In this document: positions 20,193 through 28,761 of the stretch, one piece after another | Numbering within the stretch: the stretch's first letter is position 1 | Layout of the letters: every line of letters begins with the position of its first letter | NCBI GenBank assembly: GCA_021825385.1 | Contig: JAKAHU010000003.1 | Coordinates: forward strand, 1-35,612 | Direction: 5' to 3' | Length of the DNA: 35,612 bases | Source: Chloroflexota bacterium | GTDB taxonomy: Bacteria; Chloroflexota; Limnocylindria; Limnocylindrales; CSP1-4 | Notes under the pieces: model-generated | Told to the model about the DNA's origin: nothing | Seen by the model: only the letters and a program-made list of their open reading frames with translations | The model's database searches: none | Made by a program: the position numbers and the translations under genes

Positions 20193-22976
20193 CTACTCGA
20201 GCCCGAGGCTCGTCTGTGCGGGCTGAGCAGCCCGGGCCGACTCCGCCCCACGGGACAGGTCAGGCCAGGCAACTACTAGGGCGTTGTAAGCCCGGGCCTC
20301 GTCGGTCCAGCCCTTGCGCTCGGCAACGTGATACATGCGGTAGGCGAGATCGCGGGCAGTGTCGCCGAGGCCGCCAAGTCGCGCGAGGAGGTCACCCGCA
20401 GCCGCTTCGCCGTCAGTCAGGAGCAGATGGGCGAGACGTTGCGTCGCTTCCCAGACTGGGATGCGATTGTCCTTCGTCGGGTCCCAGTTCCCGCTGTACT
20501 CGGCGCGCTCGAGAAGCCGGACCCGACCCCGCGATGCAGAGACGATGCCAGCCTCGACGAGCCCCGCGACCGAGCTGTTCTTCGCCTTCGACAGCGTCTC
20601 CGCGGTACCGTACGCGGACTCGCCGAGGCCGAACTGCTCGTACCAGGCGATCGCCCAGCGGGTGTCCGAATCGAACTCGCCCTCCTGCTCGGCGAGAATC
20701 TCGTCGAGGACCTGGTTGATGAGCGCGAGCGCCGTGCGGACTCGCATCGCCGAGCCGTCGGGCTCGAGCACCTTCGCATAGCGGCTGAAGACAGCCATGC
20801 CTGGCCCGATCGATGCCTGCGCGAGATCGACCGGTGCAATGTTCCCATGCTGCAGGGCTCTCATTGCCTCGGGCAACTCCTGCTTGAGCGATGCCACGAA
20901 GTCCTTACGAGTCGTGATACCGGCCGCTGCGATGCGCGGGCGACATACGAGGACGATTGATGATGCGAGAGCATTTCGCCCGAACTCCCTGAGCCCGCCT
21001 CGCTGCTCGGTGCGCATCGGCCAAGTGCCGTCGACCGCAAGGCCCGACGCCAACAGGCTCTCAAGCATCGTCTCCCATCCTGTTGAGGCGATTGATCCGT
21101 CCCCACTGCTCTCAGATTGACGAAAGGCGTAATAGATCGTGATCGGAAGGCCGTCGGCCGCCTGCGATCGAAGGTTCTCGAAGGTCAGTCGCAGACCCGC
21201 TTCGAAGTGCTCCTTCGCTGCCACCTTGCCTCCGAAACGCGCCTGATCAGCGACGAGCTCGGCGGACTTCGGCACGAGGATCGTCGAGAAGAGGTCTGGC
21301 CAGGTTGAGCCGAGCGACTGGCGAAGGATGGTGTAGAAGAAGTCGGAGAGGTCAGCGTAGGGAACGTTGTCGTAGTAGGGCGGATCGGTACTCACCAGGA
21401 CCGGTTCGGGCACTGTCACGATCCGGGCGTCAGCCTGCATCGAGGTGCCAGGGGCACCGCCGGGAAGCAGCCCGACGATCTTCGCGATCTGCTCGAACCC
21501 TTGGTGCCAACTGCCGGACGAGTCGCCCAGTGCGTTTGCCTCTGTGTAGTCCCAGACCATCGGTACGACAGGCAGCCCGAACGTCGGGACGAGGGTCAGC
21601 CGCTGACGGTTCCATGCACAAACGGACGTGCCGTAGTTGGCGACTTTGTCGATCGCGAAAGCGAGGTAGGTGCGGATCGCCTGTGCGTACGCGAGGGCCC
21701 CGCGGCCACCTGCCGATAGGGATTGGTCGTCCCCCTCCAGCCCGGCCGCCTCGGCGTCGCGCGCCACTCGAGCCTCTACCTCGTCGAGTAGCCCGATGAG
21801 AGTCTCGAGGACCGCTGCCTGTCGCCGTGTAAAGAGGTCCCGGAACTGGCTGAGCCCATATCGAGGTGGCGCCATGTACTGCGGGTGGGTCGACATGTCG
21901 ATCGCCGGTCCCCAGTCGGATTGGACAGCCAGCGCAATGCGCTCCTGCTCCTCGTCTCCAGCGACATAGACTCGCCCGCTCCGACTGTCGGCGACAACAG
22001 CAACCACCCGATGCCCAACTCGGCCTTTCATCGCTTCCGCCTTGACGTGATCGAGCGGGATCGACGCCGAGCAGACGACGCACCGACCGTTACCTCGAAG
22101 CATCGTGGGCTCGGGTGCGGTACCCGAACCGTGTCGGATGCGGAATGACACCGTGCGGTCCTGCCGATCGACAATCGGCTCGACCCAGACCCGGCGCCGA
22201 GCGGTGGTCTCAAGCTCGAATGACTTCAGGAGGGGCGCAGCAGCGCCGCACGCAGGGTTCGGGCACCGAACGGTTCGGGCCCACAGCCACGCGATGACGG
22301 TAGCGTCGCGGCTCCCCGAACCTTCGGGAGCCGCGACGGTCGGGTACATCGAACCAGCGCGCCGCCGCGCCTCGTCGTTCATCCAAGTTCCATACCGGCG
22401 GATGTCCTCGGCCAGCCCGGCGGCGCCTCGCCAAGCACCCGTCCCGCCCACTCCCGCACGCGCGCCGGAATGGACCGGAGGGCGGCCAGAGAACCGCGAC
22501 GGGATATCGATCTCCGCTCGCGTGATCAACACAGCCACAGGGTTCAGGTCGGAGGCGTACGCCGTCAGACCGAGCCGCTGCGCCTCCAGCGGGATCGAGC
22601 CACCACCGGCGAATGGGTCCAGCACCGCTGGCGGGTGCCCGCCGGTCGAACGGCGAATCTCGCGCCTCGCGTCCTCGAGCACCGATTCGACACCGGTGTT
22701 CTCCCATTGGACGAGTTGCTCTATGAGGCCGAACAGTCGCCGCCTCTCATCCTCCTGCGATTTGAGAGTTGGGAAGCGGTCGGGGTCAGCAGACGGGTCA
22801 TCGACGAGGCTCGCAAAGATCACGGCGCGAGCAGTTGCCAGGGGCCGACGCGCCCACCAGAGATGGAGACTGCTTGGATGACCGGTGTGGATTGCCTTCT
22901 CGCGCGCCGATGCGATGTTGATCGCCTCGAGCGGCAAGGCGAACTCGATCAGCTTGCGCCTCGGTCGGTCGCTCAC
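20193..22976 (-). CDS. DUF1156-type DNA methyltransferase (adenine-specific, Zn-ribbon)
   Basis: 927 aa; KLIEFALPLEAINIASAREKAIHTGHPSSLHLWWARRPLATARAVIFASLVDDP, SAM motif DPFAGGGSIPLEA, catalytic TDPPYYDNVPYADLSDFFY, Zn-ribbon CPNPAC...CVVC. Confidence 0.9.
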   Translation of the reverse strand: MSDRPRRKLIEFALPLEAINIASAREKAIHTGHPSSLHLWWARRPLATARAVIFASLVDDPSADPDRFPTLKSQEDERRRLFGLIEQLVQWENTGVESVLEDARREIRRSTGGHPPAVLDPFAGGGSIPLEAQRLGLTAYASDLNPVAVLITRAEIDIPSRFSGRPPVHSGARAGVGGTGAWRGAAGLAEDIRRYGTWMNDEARRRAGSMYPTVAAPEGSGSRDATVIAWLWARTVRCPNPACGAAAPLLKSFELETTARRRVWVEPIVDRQDRTVSFRIRHGSGTAPEPTMLRGNGRCVVCSASIPLDHVKAEAMKGRVGHRVVAVVADSRSGRVYVAGDEEQERIALAVQSDWGPAIDMSTHPQYMAPPRYGLSQFRDLFTRRQAAVLETLIGLLDEVEARVARDAEAAGLEGDDQSLSAGGRGALAYAQAIRTYLAFAIDKVANYGTSVCAWNRQRLTLVPTFGLPVVPMVWDYTEANALGDSSGSWHQGFEQIAKIVGLLPGGAPGTSMQADARIVTVPEPVLVSTDPPYYDNVPYADLSDFFYTILRQSLGSTWPDLFSTILVPKSAELVADQARFGGKVAAKEHFEAGLRLTFENLRSQAADGLPITIYYAFRQSESSGDGSIASTGWETMLESLLASGLAVDGTWPMRTEQRGGLREFGRNALASSIVLVCRPRIAAAGITTRKDFVASLKQELPEAMRALQHGNIAPVDLAQASIGPGMAVFSRYAKVLEPDGSAMRVRTALALINQVLDEILAEQEGEFDSDTRWAIAWYEQFGLGESAYGTAETLSKAKNSSVAGLVEAGIVSASRGRVRLLERAEYSGNWDPTKDNRIPVWEATQRLAHLLLTDGEAAAGDLLARLGGLGDTARDLAYRMYHVAERKGWTDEARAYNALVVAWPDLSRGAESARAAQPAQTSLGLE

Positions 22977-25900
22977 GCTGAAACCTCCACTACTTCTCCC
23001 TGGGCAAGTAGGTCCTTGATCGAGTAGTTCACCGACGTCGCCGCGGGGTCCGGTGCCAGCGAGAAGGGGCTGCGCAGGTAGATGGGCTCGGCGACTCGCT
23101 CACCGTCCACGCTGACGATCGCGAGATACCACCGGTCAGGCACATTGAGGCACTTCCCGATCTCGTTTCGAGTCACCGTAACCGTCGTGGCGCCCTCTGC
23201 TCGACCCTTCACCTCGATGAGGCGGAGCCGGCCGCCGGGCTCGCGGGACTCGACGTCCCAGCCGTACTTGCGGTCGCCGACGTCCTCGGGGAGGCGTCCG
23301 GCCGCCCGCTCAGCAGCCATGACCGCGGCCATCGCGAGGCGCTCGATACGTTTGGTCTCGCGGGCGAACAGCTCGGGTTCGGACGGAGCTGTGCCGGTCA
23401 GCCGATCCAGGAGGCCCCGCGGAACGACGATCGCCCCGCCGACGACGACCGGCGGGAGCGCCTGCACCTGGGCTTCCAGGTCGAGCTCGCGCATCCGAGA
23501 CCGAAGGCGATCAGCGAGATCATCAGCGCGCTGGCGGGCGACACTGCTCGCGAGGCGGGTTTGCTTACCGGCTCGCTCCTGCTCGCGCAGGCGGGCGTAC
23601 TGGCCATCCCAATAGTTGATCTCGTAGGTCAGGCGGGCGTGGACCTCGCGTCGGGTTCGCTCGATCCGGTCGAGGGTGCGCTCGCGGACCTCTGCGAGGT
23701 GGGAGCGGGCGAGGCGCTCAATGGCATAGCCCGTGGCGCGGGCCTCGAGCGTCGTGCCGACGAGCCATGCGGCGGCGTCGATCGTTGGCCCAACGAGGGC
23801 ACGCTCCTCGTCTGCGCACGGTCGGTAGTCGAGGTAGGGCGCAGCTCCGGCGCCGCCGGCATCGACCTCCCCGAGCTCCACGAACTCGAGGCGACGGCTC
23901 ACGACGGTCGGGTGCCCGTCGCGGGTGGGTCGCCCGTCGACGATCGCGTGTTCGAGATAGACCAGGGCTCGGATCGAGTCAGACGGATCGGTCTCGTCGA
24001 TCAGCAGAGCACCGCGGCGGAGGAGCTCGCGATGGTCCTGGAGGACGAGGTCGATCGTCGCTTCCAGGAGCGGGTGGCCGGGGCAGACGAACTCGGCGAG
24101 CGGGAACCCGACGACCGCGACCCGGTCCTTCTCGAACGCGATCCGCTCATACGCGCCGAGGACCCCGGGGCGCATCGCGGCCTCTCGTGCCCGATCCCGG
24201 ATCCGTCCGGGGACCTTCGTCAGCTCGTAGCGTCCTGGCTCGCGCTCACGGACCTGGCCGCCGAGGCGCCGGTACGCCAGGAGGAAGAAGTCGCGGACGT
24301 AGTGCGGCTGGAGCCGGTTCGCCTCGGCGCGTTCGAGATCGTCGCGAACCGCGGCGACCTTGGTCGTGTCGAGGAGGTTGGCACCGAGGGCACGTGTCGC
24401 GAGGAGGGCACGGAGGTGCTCGACGTCCAGGGCCTCGTCAATGACCCGTGTCATCTGGGTCCGGACCTCAGGGCTGTCGCCCAGGCGGATCGCCTCGATG
24501 AGGAGCTGGCGGAGCGGCTTGCCCTCGAACGTGACTTCCCCGAGAACATCGAACACGGTGCCCCCGAGGGCCTCCGTCTGGACGGCGATCTTCTGGAGCA
24601 GCCGGGCGTAGACGTCGCCCTCGCGGGTCTTGTCTGCAACCAGGTTCCACAGGTGGCACGGCTCGGTCTGGCCGATCCGGTGGATCCGCCCGAACCGCTG
24701 CTCGATCCTGTTGGGGTTCCAGGGCAGGTCGTAGTTGACCATCAGGTGGGCGCGCTGGAGGTTGATGCCCTCGCCCGCCGCATCGGTCGCGACGAGGACG
24801 ACGACCGCGGGATCGTTCTTGAATGCAGACTCCGCTGCGCGCCGCTGGTCGCGCGGCAGCCCACCATGGATCGCGACGATGGCCTCCGGCCGCCCGAGGA
24901 AGGTGCCGATCCGCTCAACGAGATAGTCGAGCGTGTCACGGTGCTCCGTGAAGACGATGAGCTTGCGCCTCCCACCGCCGGCATCGCGCATCTCGGGCGC
25001 CTCCTGGAGGAGCGTCGAGAGCTCGGTCCACTTCGTGTCCGTGCCGAGCTTCCGGACCTGTGCGGCGAGGGCCTCGAGCTCCTTGAGCCGTTCGATCTCG
25101 AGACGGAGCTCCGCGATCGTGCTGGCGGCAGTGGCGAGATCGACCGCGGTCTCCTCGGCCGCCTCGGCCTCCTCCGCGGTCGCCTCGTCATCATCGATCT
25201 CCTCGATGTCGGCGATCGTGATCGCGTTGAGGTCCGGCTGACTGATCCGGGCCTGGGCGCCGTCCCGCTGCAGCAGGGTCTCGGCGAGCGTTCGCTCCAA
25301 GCGGGCCAGACGACGCTTGAGCGACATATGGATCGCCGCGGGCGATGACGCGAGGCGGCGCTGGAGGACCATGAGCGCGAAGCCGACGATCAGCCCCCGC
25401 TTGCCCTCGCCCTCCGCCTTGAGCCGCTCGGCCCGGTTCATCTCCTCGCGGACGTAGGTGGTGACCTGCTCGTAGAGGGCGGCCTCGGGCCCGGACAGGT
25501 CGTAGGGCACCACGTAGGCGTACCGGGGCGGGAAGAGCGCCGTCCCGTCGAACTTGACGAGCTGCTCCTTCATCAGCCGGCGCATGAGCTCGCCCGGGTC
25601 CGATACCGGCGGGGCTGCGTCGGACGCCTTGCGCTTGTGCCCCGCAAACCGGTCGGGGTCGAGCAGGCTCATGAACAGCTCGAAGTCCTCCTCCTTGCCG
25701 TTGTGCGGCGTCGCGGTCAGGAGGAGGAAGTGCCGGGTGTGGGGCTTGACCCGCTCTGCGAGGAGGCGCCGCTTGGTCTTCTTGACCTCGCCCGAGAACA
25801 GCTGGGCGGAGAGCTTGTGGGCCTCGTCGAAGACGATGAGGTCCCAGTCGGGAGCGTTGTCGAGGATGAGCTGGAGGTCCTCGTCTCGGCTGAGCTTGTC

Positions 25901-26518
25901 CAGGCGGGCGATCAGCAGATCGCTGTCGGCGAACGGGTTGCCCGACGCCGAGCCCTCGATCCGATCGCGGGTGAGGAGCGTGAAGTCGAGGTGGAACTTC
26001 TCAGCCAGCTCGGCCTGCCACTGCTCGACGAGGGAGCCCGGGGTGACGATGAGGCAGCGCCGGAGGTCGCCCCGGACGATGAGCTCGCGGATGAACAGCC
26101 CGGTCATGATCGTCTTGCCGGCGCCCGGGTCGTCGGCCAGGAGGAAGCTCAGCGGCTGGCGGGGCAGCATCGCCTCGTAGACGGCGGTGATCTGGTGCGG
26201 TAGCGGCTCGACGAGGCTCGTGCTGACCGCGACGTACGGGTCGAACAGGTAGGCGAGGTCGATCCGCTTCGCCTCGCTGGCCAGCTTGAAGGCTTCCCCA
26301 TCGCCATCGAAGGCCCAGGGCTTTCCCTCTTCGACGATCGCCAGGCGCGGCTCGTCCTCGCGGTAGACGAGGCGCTCGGCCACGGCACCGTCGGCGGTCC
26401 GGTAGGTCAGCGTCAGGACCTCTGAGCCGTGCCAGCTGACATCAACCACCGTGACGGCGTGATCAGGCGTGACGCCCGCGATGAGAGCGCCCTTCGTCAA
26501 ATCCTCGAGGCGCGCGAT
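22973..26518 (-). CDS. SNF2-family helicase with C-terminal DUF3883/PD-(D/E)xK-like domain
   Basis: FLLADDPGAGKTIMTGLFIRE (Walker A), LIVFDEAHKLSA (DEAH), NYDLPWNPNRIEQRFGRIHRIGQ (motif VI), C-terminal KYGWDVESREPGGRLRLIEVKGRAEG. ORF track starts at TTG 26500; I propose ATC 26518. ATGA overlap with the methyltransferase. Confidence 0.88.
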   Translation of the reverse strand: MARLEDLTKGALIAGVTPDHAVTVVDVSWHGSEVLTLTYRTADGAVAERLVYREDEPRLAIVEEGKPWAFDGDGEAFKLASEAKRIDLAYLFDPYVAVSTSLVEPLPHQITAVYEAMLPRQPLSFLLADDPGAGKTIMTGLFIRELIVRGDLRRCLIVTPGSLVEQWQAELAEKFHLDFTLLTRDRIEGSASGNPFADSDLLIARLDKLSRDEDLQLILDNAPDWDLIVFDEAHKLSAQLFSGEVKKTKRRLLAERVKPHTRHFLLLTATPHNGKEEDFELFMSLLDPDRFAGHKRKASDAAPPVSDPGELMRRLMKEQLVKFDGTALFPPRYAYVVPYDLSGPEAALYEQVTTYVREEMNRAERLKAEGEGKRGLIVGFALMVLQRRLASSPAAIHMSLKRRLARLERTLAETLLQRDGAQARISQPDLNAITIADIEEIDDDEATAEEAEAAEETAVDLATAASTIAELRLEIERLKELEALAAQVRKLGTDTKWTELSTLLQEAPEMRDAGGGRRKLIVFTEHRDTLDYLVERIGTFLGRPEAIVAIHGGLPRDQRRAAESAFKNDPAVVVLVATDAAGEGINLQRAHLMVNYDLPWNPNRIEQRFGRIHRIGQTEPCHLWNLVADKTREGDVYARLLQKIAVQTEALGGTVFDVLGEVTFEGKPLRQLLIEAIRLGDSPEVRTQMTRVIDEALDVEHLRALLATRALGANLLDTTKVAAVRDDLERAEANRLQPHYVRDFFLLAYRRLGGQVREREPGRYELTKVPGRIRDRAREAAMRPGVLGAYERIAFEKDRVAVVGFPLAEFVCPGHPLLEATIDLVLQDHRELLRRGALLIDETDPSDSIRALVYLEHAIVDGRPTRDGHPTVVSRRLEFVELGEVDAGGAGAAPYLDYRPCADEERALVGPTIDAAAWLVGTTLEARATGYAIERLARSHLAEVRERTLDRIERTRREVHARLTYEINYWDGQYARLREQERAGKQTRLASSVARQRADDLADRLRSRMRELDLEAQVQALPPVVVGGAIVVPRGLLDRLTGTAPSEPELFARETKRIERLAMAAVMAAERAAGRLPEDVGDRKYGWDVESREPGGRLRLIEVKGRAEGATTVTVTRNEIGKCLNVPDRWYLAIVSVDGERVAEPIYLRSPFSLAPDPAATSVNYSIKDLLAQGEVVEVSA

Positions 26519-26654
26519 GGTTGTCCTCCAGTCCAGCCCGGGTCGCCCGGTTCACGCAGCGTCCCGCTCACGCGCACCACGTGCGTCGCCACGAACGATA
26601 CCCGTTCGCCGTGCCATCTCGGCTGTCATCGAGTCCAGCCGGGCATCGGGCACG

Positions 26655-26882
26655 TCAGGCGCGGGCCTCGACGGGGCGGTCGACGAGCTGTACGTCGTCG
26701 GCCGGCCAGGGGAGCCCTTCTGGCAGATCGGCTTCATCGCTGGCCGCTGCCCACTCTTCCCGCGAGCAGACCCACACCACCGGGAAGTCGCGGCCCATCT
26801 CGACCCCGGTGAGGGCCACCCGCTCCAATAGGTCACCGAAAGCCGTCCGGACCGTCACGGCATCGCCGCGCTTGATCTCCAT
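26655..26882 (-). CDS. Small leader ORF of the defence cluster, function unknown
   Basis: MEIKRGDAVTVRTAFGDLLERVALTGVEMGRDFPVVWVCSREEWAAASDEADLPEGLPWPADDVQLVDRPVEARA; strong SD GGAGG upstream; co-directional with the helicase. Confidence 0.6.
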   Translation of the reverse strand: MEIKRGDAVTVRTAFGDLLERVALTGVEMGRDFPVVWVCSREEWAAASDEADLPEGLPWPADDVQLVDRPVEARA

Positions 26883-26979
26883 TGGCCACCTCCTGACTCC
26901 CACACTATGTACAACACCAAACATCCTCTGGCGTGACGCTGCTCTCCGGCTCATCGTTGACCAGATGTGGCATAGGGGG

Positions 26980-27009
26980 TTGTGTTGTGGCGCGGGTTGG
27001 TGGCATAAT
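26980..27009 (+). promoter_or_regulatory. Candidate sigma70-type promoter for the DUF5343-like gene
   Basis: TTGTGT - 18 nt - CATAAT, about 45 nt upstream of the 27056 start. Confidence 0.45.
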
Positions 27010-27014
27010 GGCGG

Positions 27015-27030
27015 CGGCTCGCTCGAGCCG
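27015..27030. repeat. Perfect 7-bp dyad CGGCTCG-CT-CGAGCCG, operator- or leader-like
   Basis: Read directly; just downstream of the candidate -10 at 27004-27009. Confidence 0.6.
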
Positions 27031-27055
27031 TAGCCGTAGCCATTAGGAGCAGGTG

Positions 27056-27832
27056 ATGACCGACGAGAGCATCAAGCGCTACGCGCCCTATCTGGCGTGG
27101 CGCACGTTCTTCAACTTGATCCTGCAGCTCGACGAGAAGGGGCTTCCGACCCGGATCGACCGGAGCTTCCTCAGCCAGCGGTCCGGCGTCGATCAGGGCT
27201 ATCTCATCGCCACCCTCAAGGCGTTCGCCATGATCGCCGACGATGGGACCGTCCTCCAGCCCTTGAAGGACCTCGTCGCGGACCGGGACGGGCGCCAGGC
27301 GCTCGTTGCCGCCGTCCTCCGGGCCCACTACCCGGAGGTGTTCGCGCTGCCCTCGAACGCGACCCAGGCGGAGTTGGACGAGGTGTTCCGCGACGTCTTC
27401 GCCCAGACGGGCGCGACGCTGCGCAAGGCGCAGACCTTCCTGCTCCACGGCGCGGCATTCGCCGGTCTCAAGTTGAGCCCGTACTTCAAGACGCCTCGCG
27501 GCGTCCCGGGAGCGCCGGGCACGAGGCGGCCGCGGAGACGGGCAGCGCAGCGCGGTTCAGCTGCCGCCACGGCGACGGTCACCCCGGTCACGGTCACCAC
27601 TGACGCACCTGCCGTCCTGCACCCCGAGGCGAACGCCGACGAGATGAGGCTCCGGTACTTCGAGGTCCTGCTCAAGAAGGTCGATTCGGCCGATGAAACG
27701 GACACCGACCTCCTGGACCGGATCGAGCGCCTGATCGGCGTGGACCGACCTGGAGCGCCGACGGTGGCGGGTCGGCGCCCCCAGACGGAAGCCACCGGCG
27801 AGGACGCCGACGAACACCCCGCCGAGGCGTGA
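27056..27832 (+). CDS. DUF5343-like protein, divergent to the defence cluster
   Basis: RYAPYLAWRTFFNLILQLDEKGLPTRIDRSFLSQRSGVDQGYLIATLKAFAMIADDGTVLQPLKDLVADRDG...RKAQTFLLHGAAFAGLKLSPYFKTPRG matches the DUF5343 pattern as I recall it; SD AGGAGCAGG. Confidence 0.75.
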   Translation: MTDESIKRYAPYLAWRTFFNLILQLDEKGLPTRIDRSFLSQRSGVDQGYLIATLKAFAMIADDGTVLQPLKDLVADRDGRQALVAAVLRAHYPEVFALPSNATQAELDEVFRDVFAQTGATLRKAQTFLLHGAAFAGLKLSPYFKTPRGVPGAPGTRRPRRRAAQRGSAAATATVTPVTVTTDAPAVLHPEANADEMRLRYFEVLLKKVDSADETDTDLLDRIERLIGVDRPGAPTVAGRRPQTEATGEDADEHPAEA

Positions 27833-27870
27833 CCATCGCCTGACCAGCATCTCCGTCACCCGGGCATCCG

Positions 27871-28485
27871 ATGAGGCATCCCGACCCGTTGATCATGTCG
27901 GCGGACATCGCCCGGGTGGCGTCCGAGCGTCCTGACCTTGGCGAGGAGCTGGTCCAGGCGCTCTACAACTACTTCGTCTTCATCGAGGGTCGGCAACCTA
28001 CGCTCGACCAGTTCCGGGATTATGTCGACCGCCTGTCCAGCCTTGATGAGCGCGCGATCCGCCTACGCCTCGGCCTTGGGCTCCGGTCCGCCAAACGGCG
28101 GCGCGACCGCCAGGCCGAGCCGGGCGGGAGGGTGACTGTCGAGAGCCGTGCCGCGGCCAGGAGCGCTGACCATCACGGAGCGGTCCGTGGGCCCGGACGG
28201 ACCGAGCTCGACGGCGCAGAACGTGGCGAGCAGACTCGCGAGCGCAGCGGCATTGAGCAGGCACGGTCGAAAGGCGGATCTCCGCCCGGCTGGGGACTGA
28301 CCAGGGACAACATCGTCGACGCGGCGATCGAGCATCGCGAACCCGATGGGACCTGGCCGACCCAGGCAACCGTGAGCTTGGAGCTCGGGAAGGACGAGGG
28401 GGGCCGGCGCATACGCCAGGTCCAAGGCCCACGCGGCTGGGCGGGCATCCTGGAGGACGCCGAGGCCAGGCTGGCCAACCGGTAG
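27871..28485 (+). CDS. Hypothetical protein, possible DNA-binding
   Basis: 204 aa; two conserved-looking blocks (ARVASERPDLGEELVQALYNYFVF..., RDNIVDAAIEHREPDGTWPTQATVSLELGKDEGGRRIRQV) joined by low-complexity linker; alternative start 27895. Confidence 0.5.
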   Translation: MRHPDPLIMSADIARVASERPDLGEELVQALYNYFVFIEGRQPTLDQFRDYVDRLSSLDERAIRLRLGLGLRSAKRRRDRQAEPGGRVTVESRAAARSADHHGAVRGPGRTELDGAERGEQTRERSGIEQARSKGGSPPGWGLTRDNIVDAAIEHREPDGTWPTQATVSLELGKDEGGRRIRQVQGPRGWAGILEDAEARLANR

Positions 28486-28557
28486 GAAACCCCGGCGCCG
28501 GAGCCATTGCCAGTTTCCTACCTCGTCGTCACGACACCAACCCGGCACTGTCGGCTC

Positions 28558-28761
28558 ATGGACGCGATCGTGAACCGGCGCCGCTGGCCCCGCCTGGTGC
28601 TGATACTGCCGCCAGACGCTAACGACGCGCTGACAGCGATGGCTCGTGAGCACTTCCGCGACCGCAAGCGGGAGGCGCTCCGGCTCGTCCTCGAGGGGAT
28701 CGCGCGTGAGGACGACACCGCGATGCCGGACCGCTCGCCGCAAGAGTCGGCCGACGAATGA
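28558..28761 (+). CDS. Small ribbon-helix-helix-like protein
   Basis: MDAIVNRRRWPRLVLILPPDANDALTAMAREHFRDRKREALRLVLEGI resembles the RHH pattern; ATGA overlap with the primase gene. Confidence 0.5.
   Translation: MDAIVNRRRWPRLVLILPPDANDALTAMAREHFRDRKREALRLVLEGIAREDDTAMPDRSPQESADE

Noticed and set aside
23561-25348. 595-aa + strand ORF antisense to the helicase
   Set aside because: Antisense of conserved helicase motifs; Glu/Asp/Arg/Leu-rich with no recognisable domain.
27570-27605. GGTCACC-type repeats (TVTPVTVTT linker) as further iterons
   Set aside because: Short Thr/Val codon repeat in a linker; different motif (GGTCAC) from the GGTGACG cluster.
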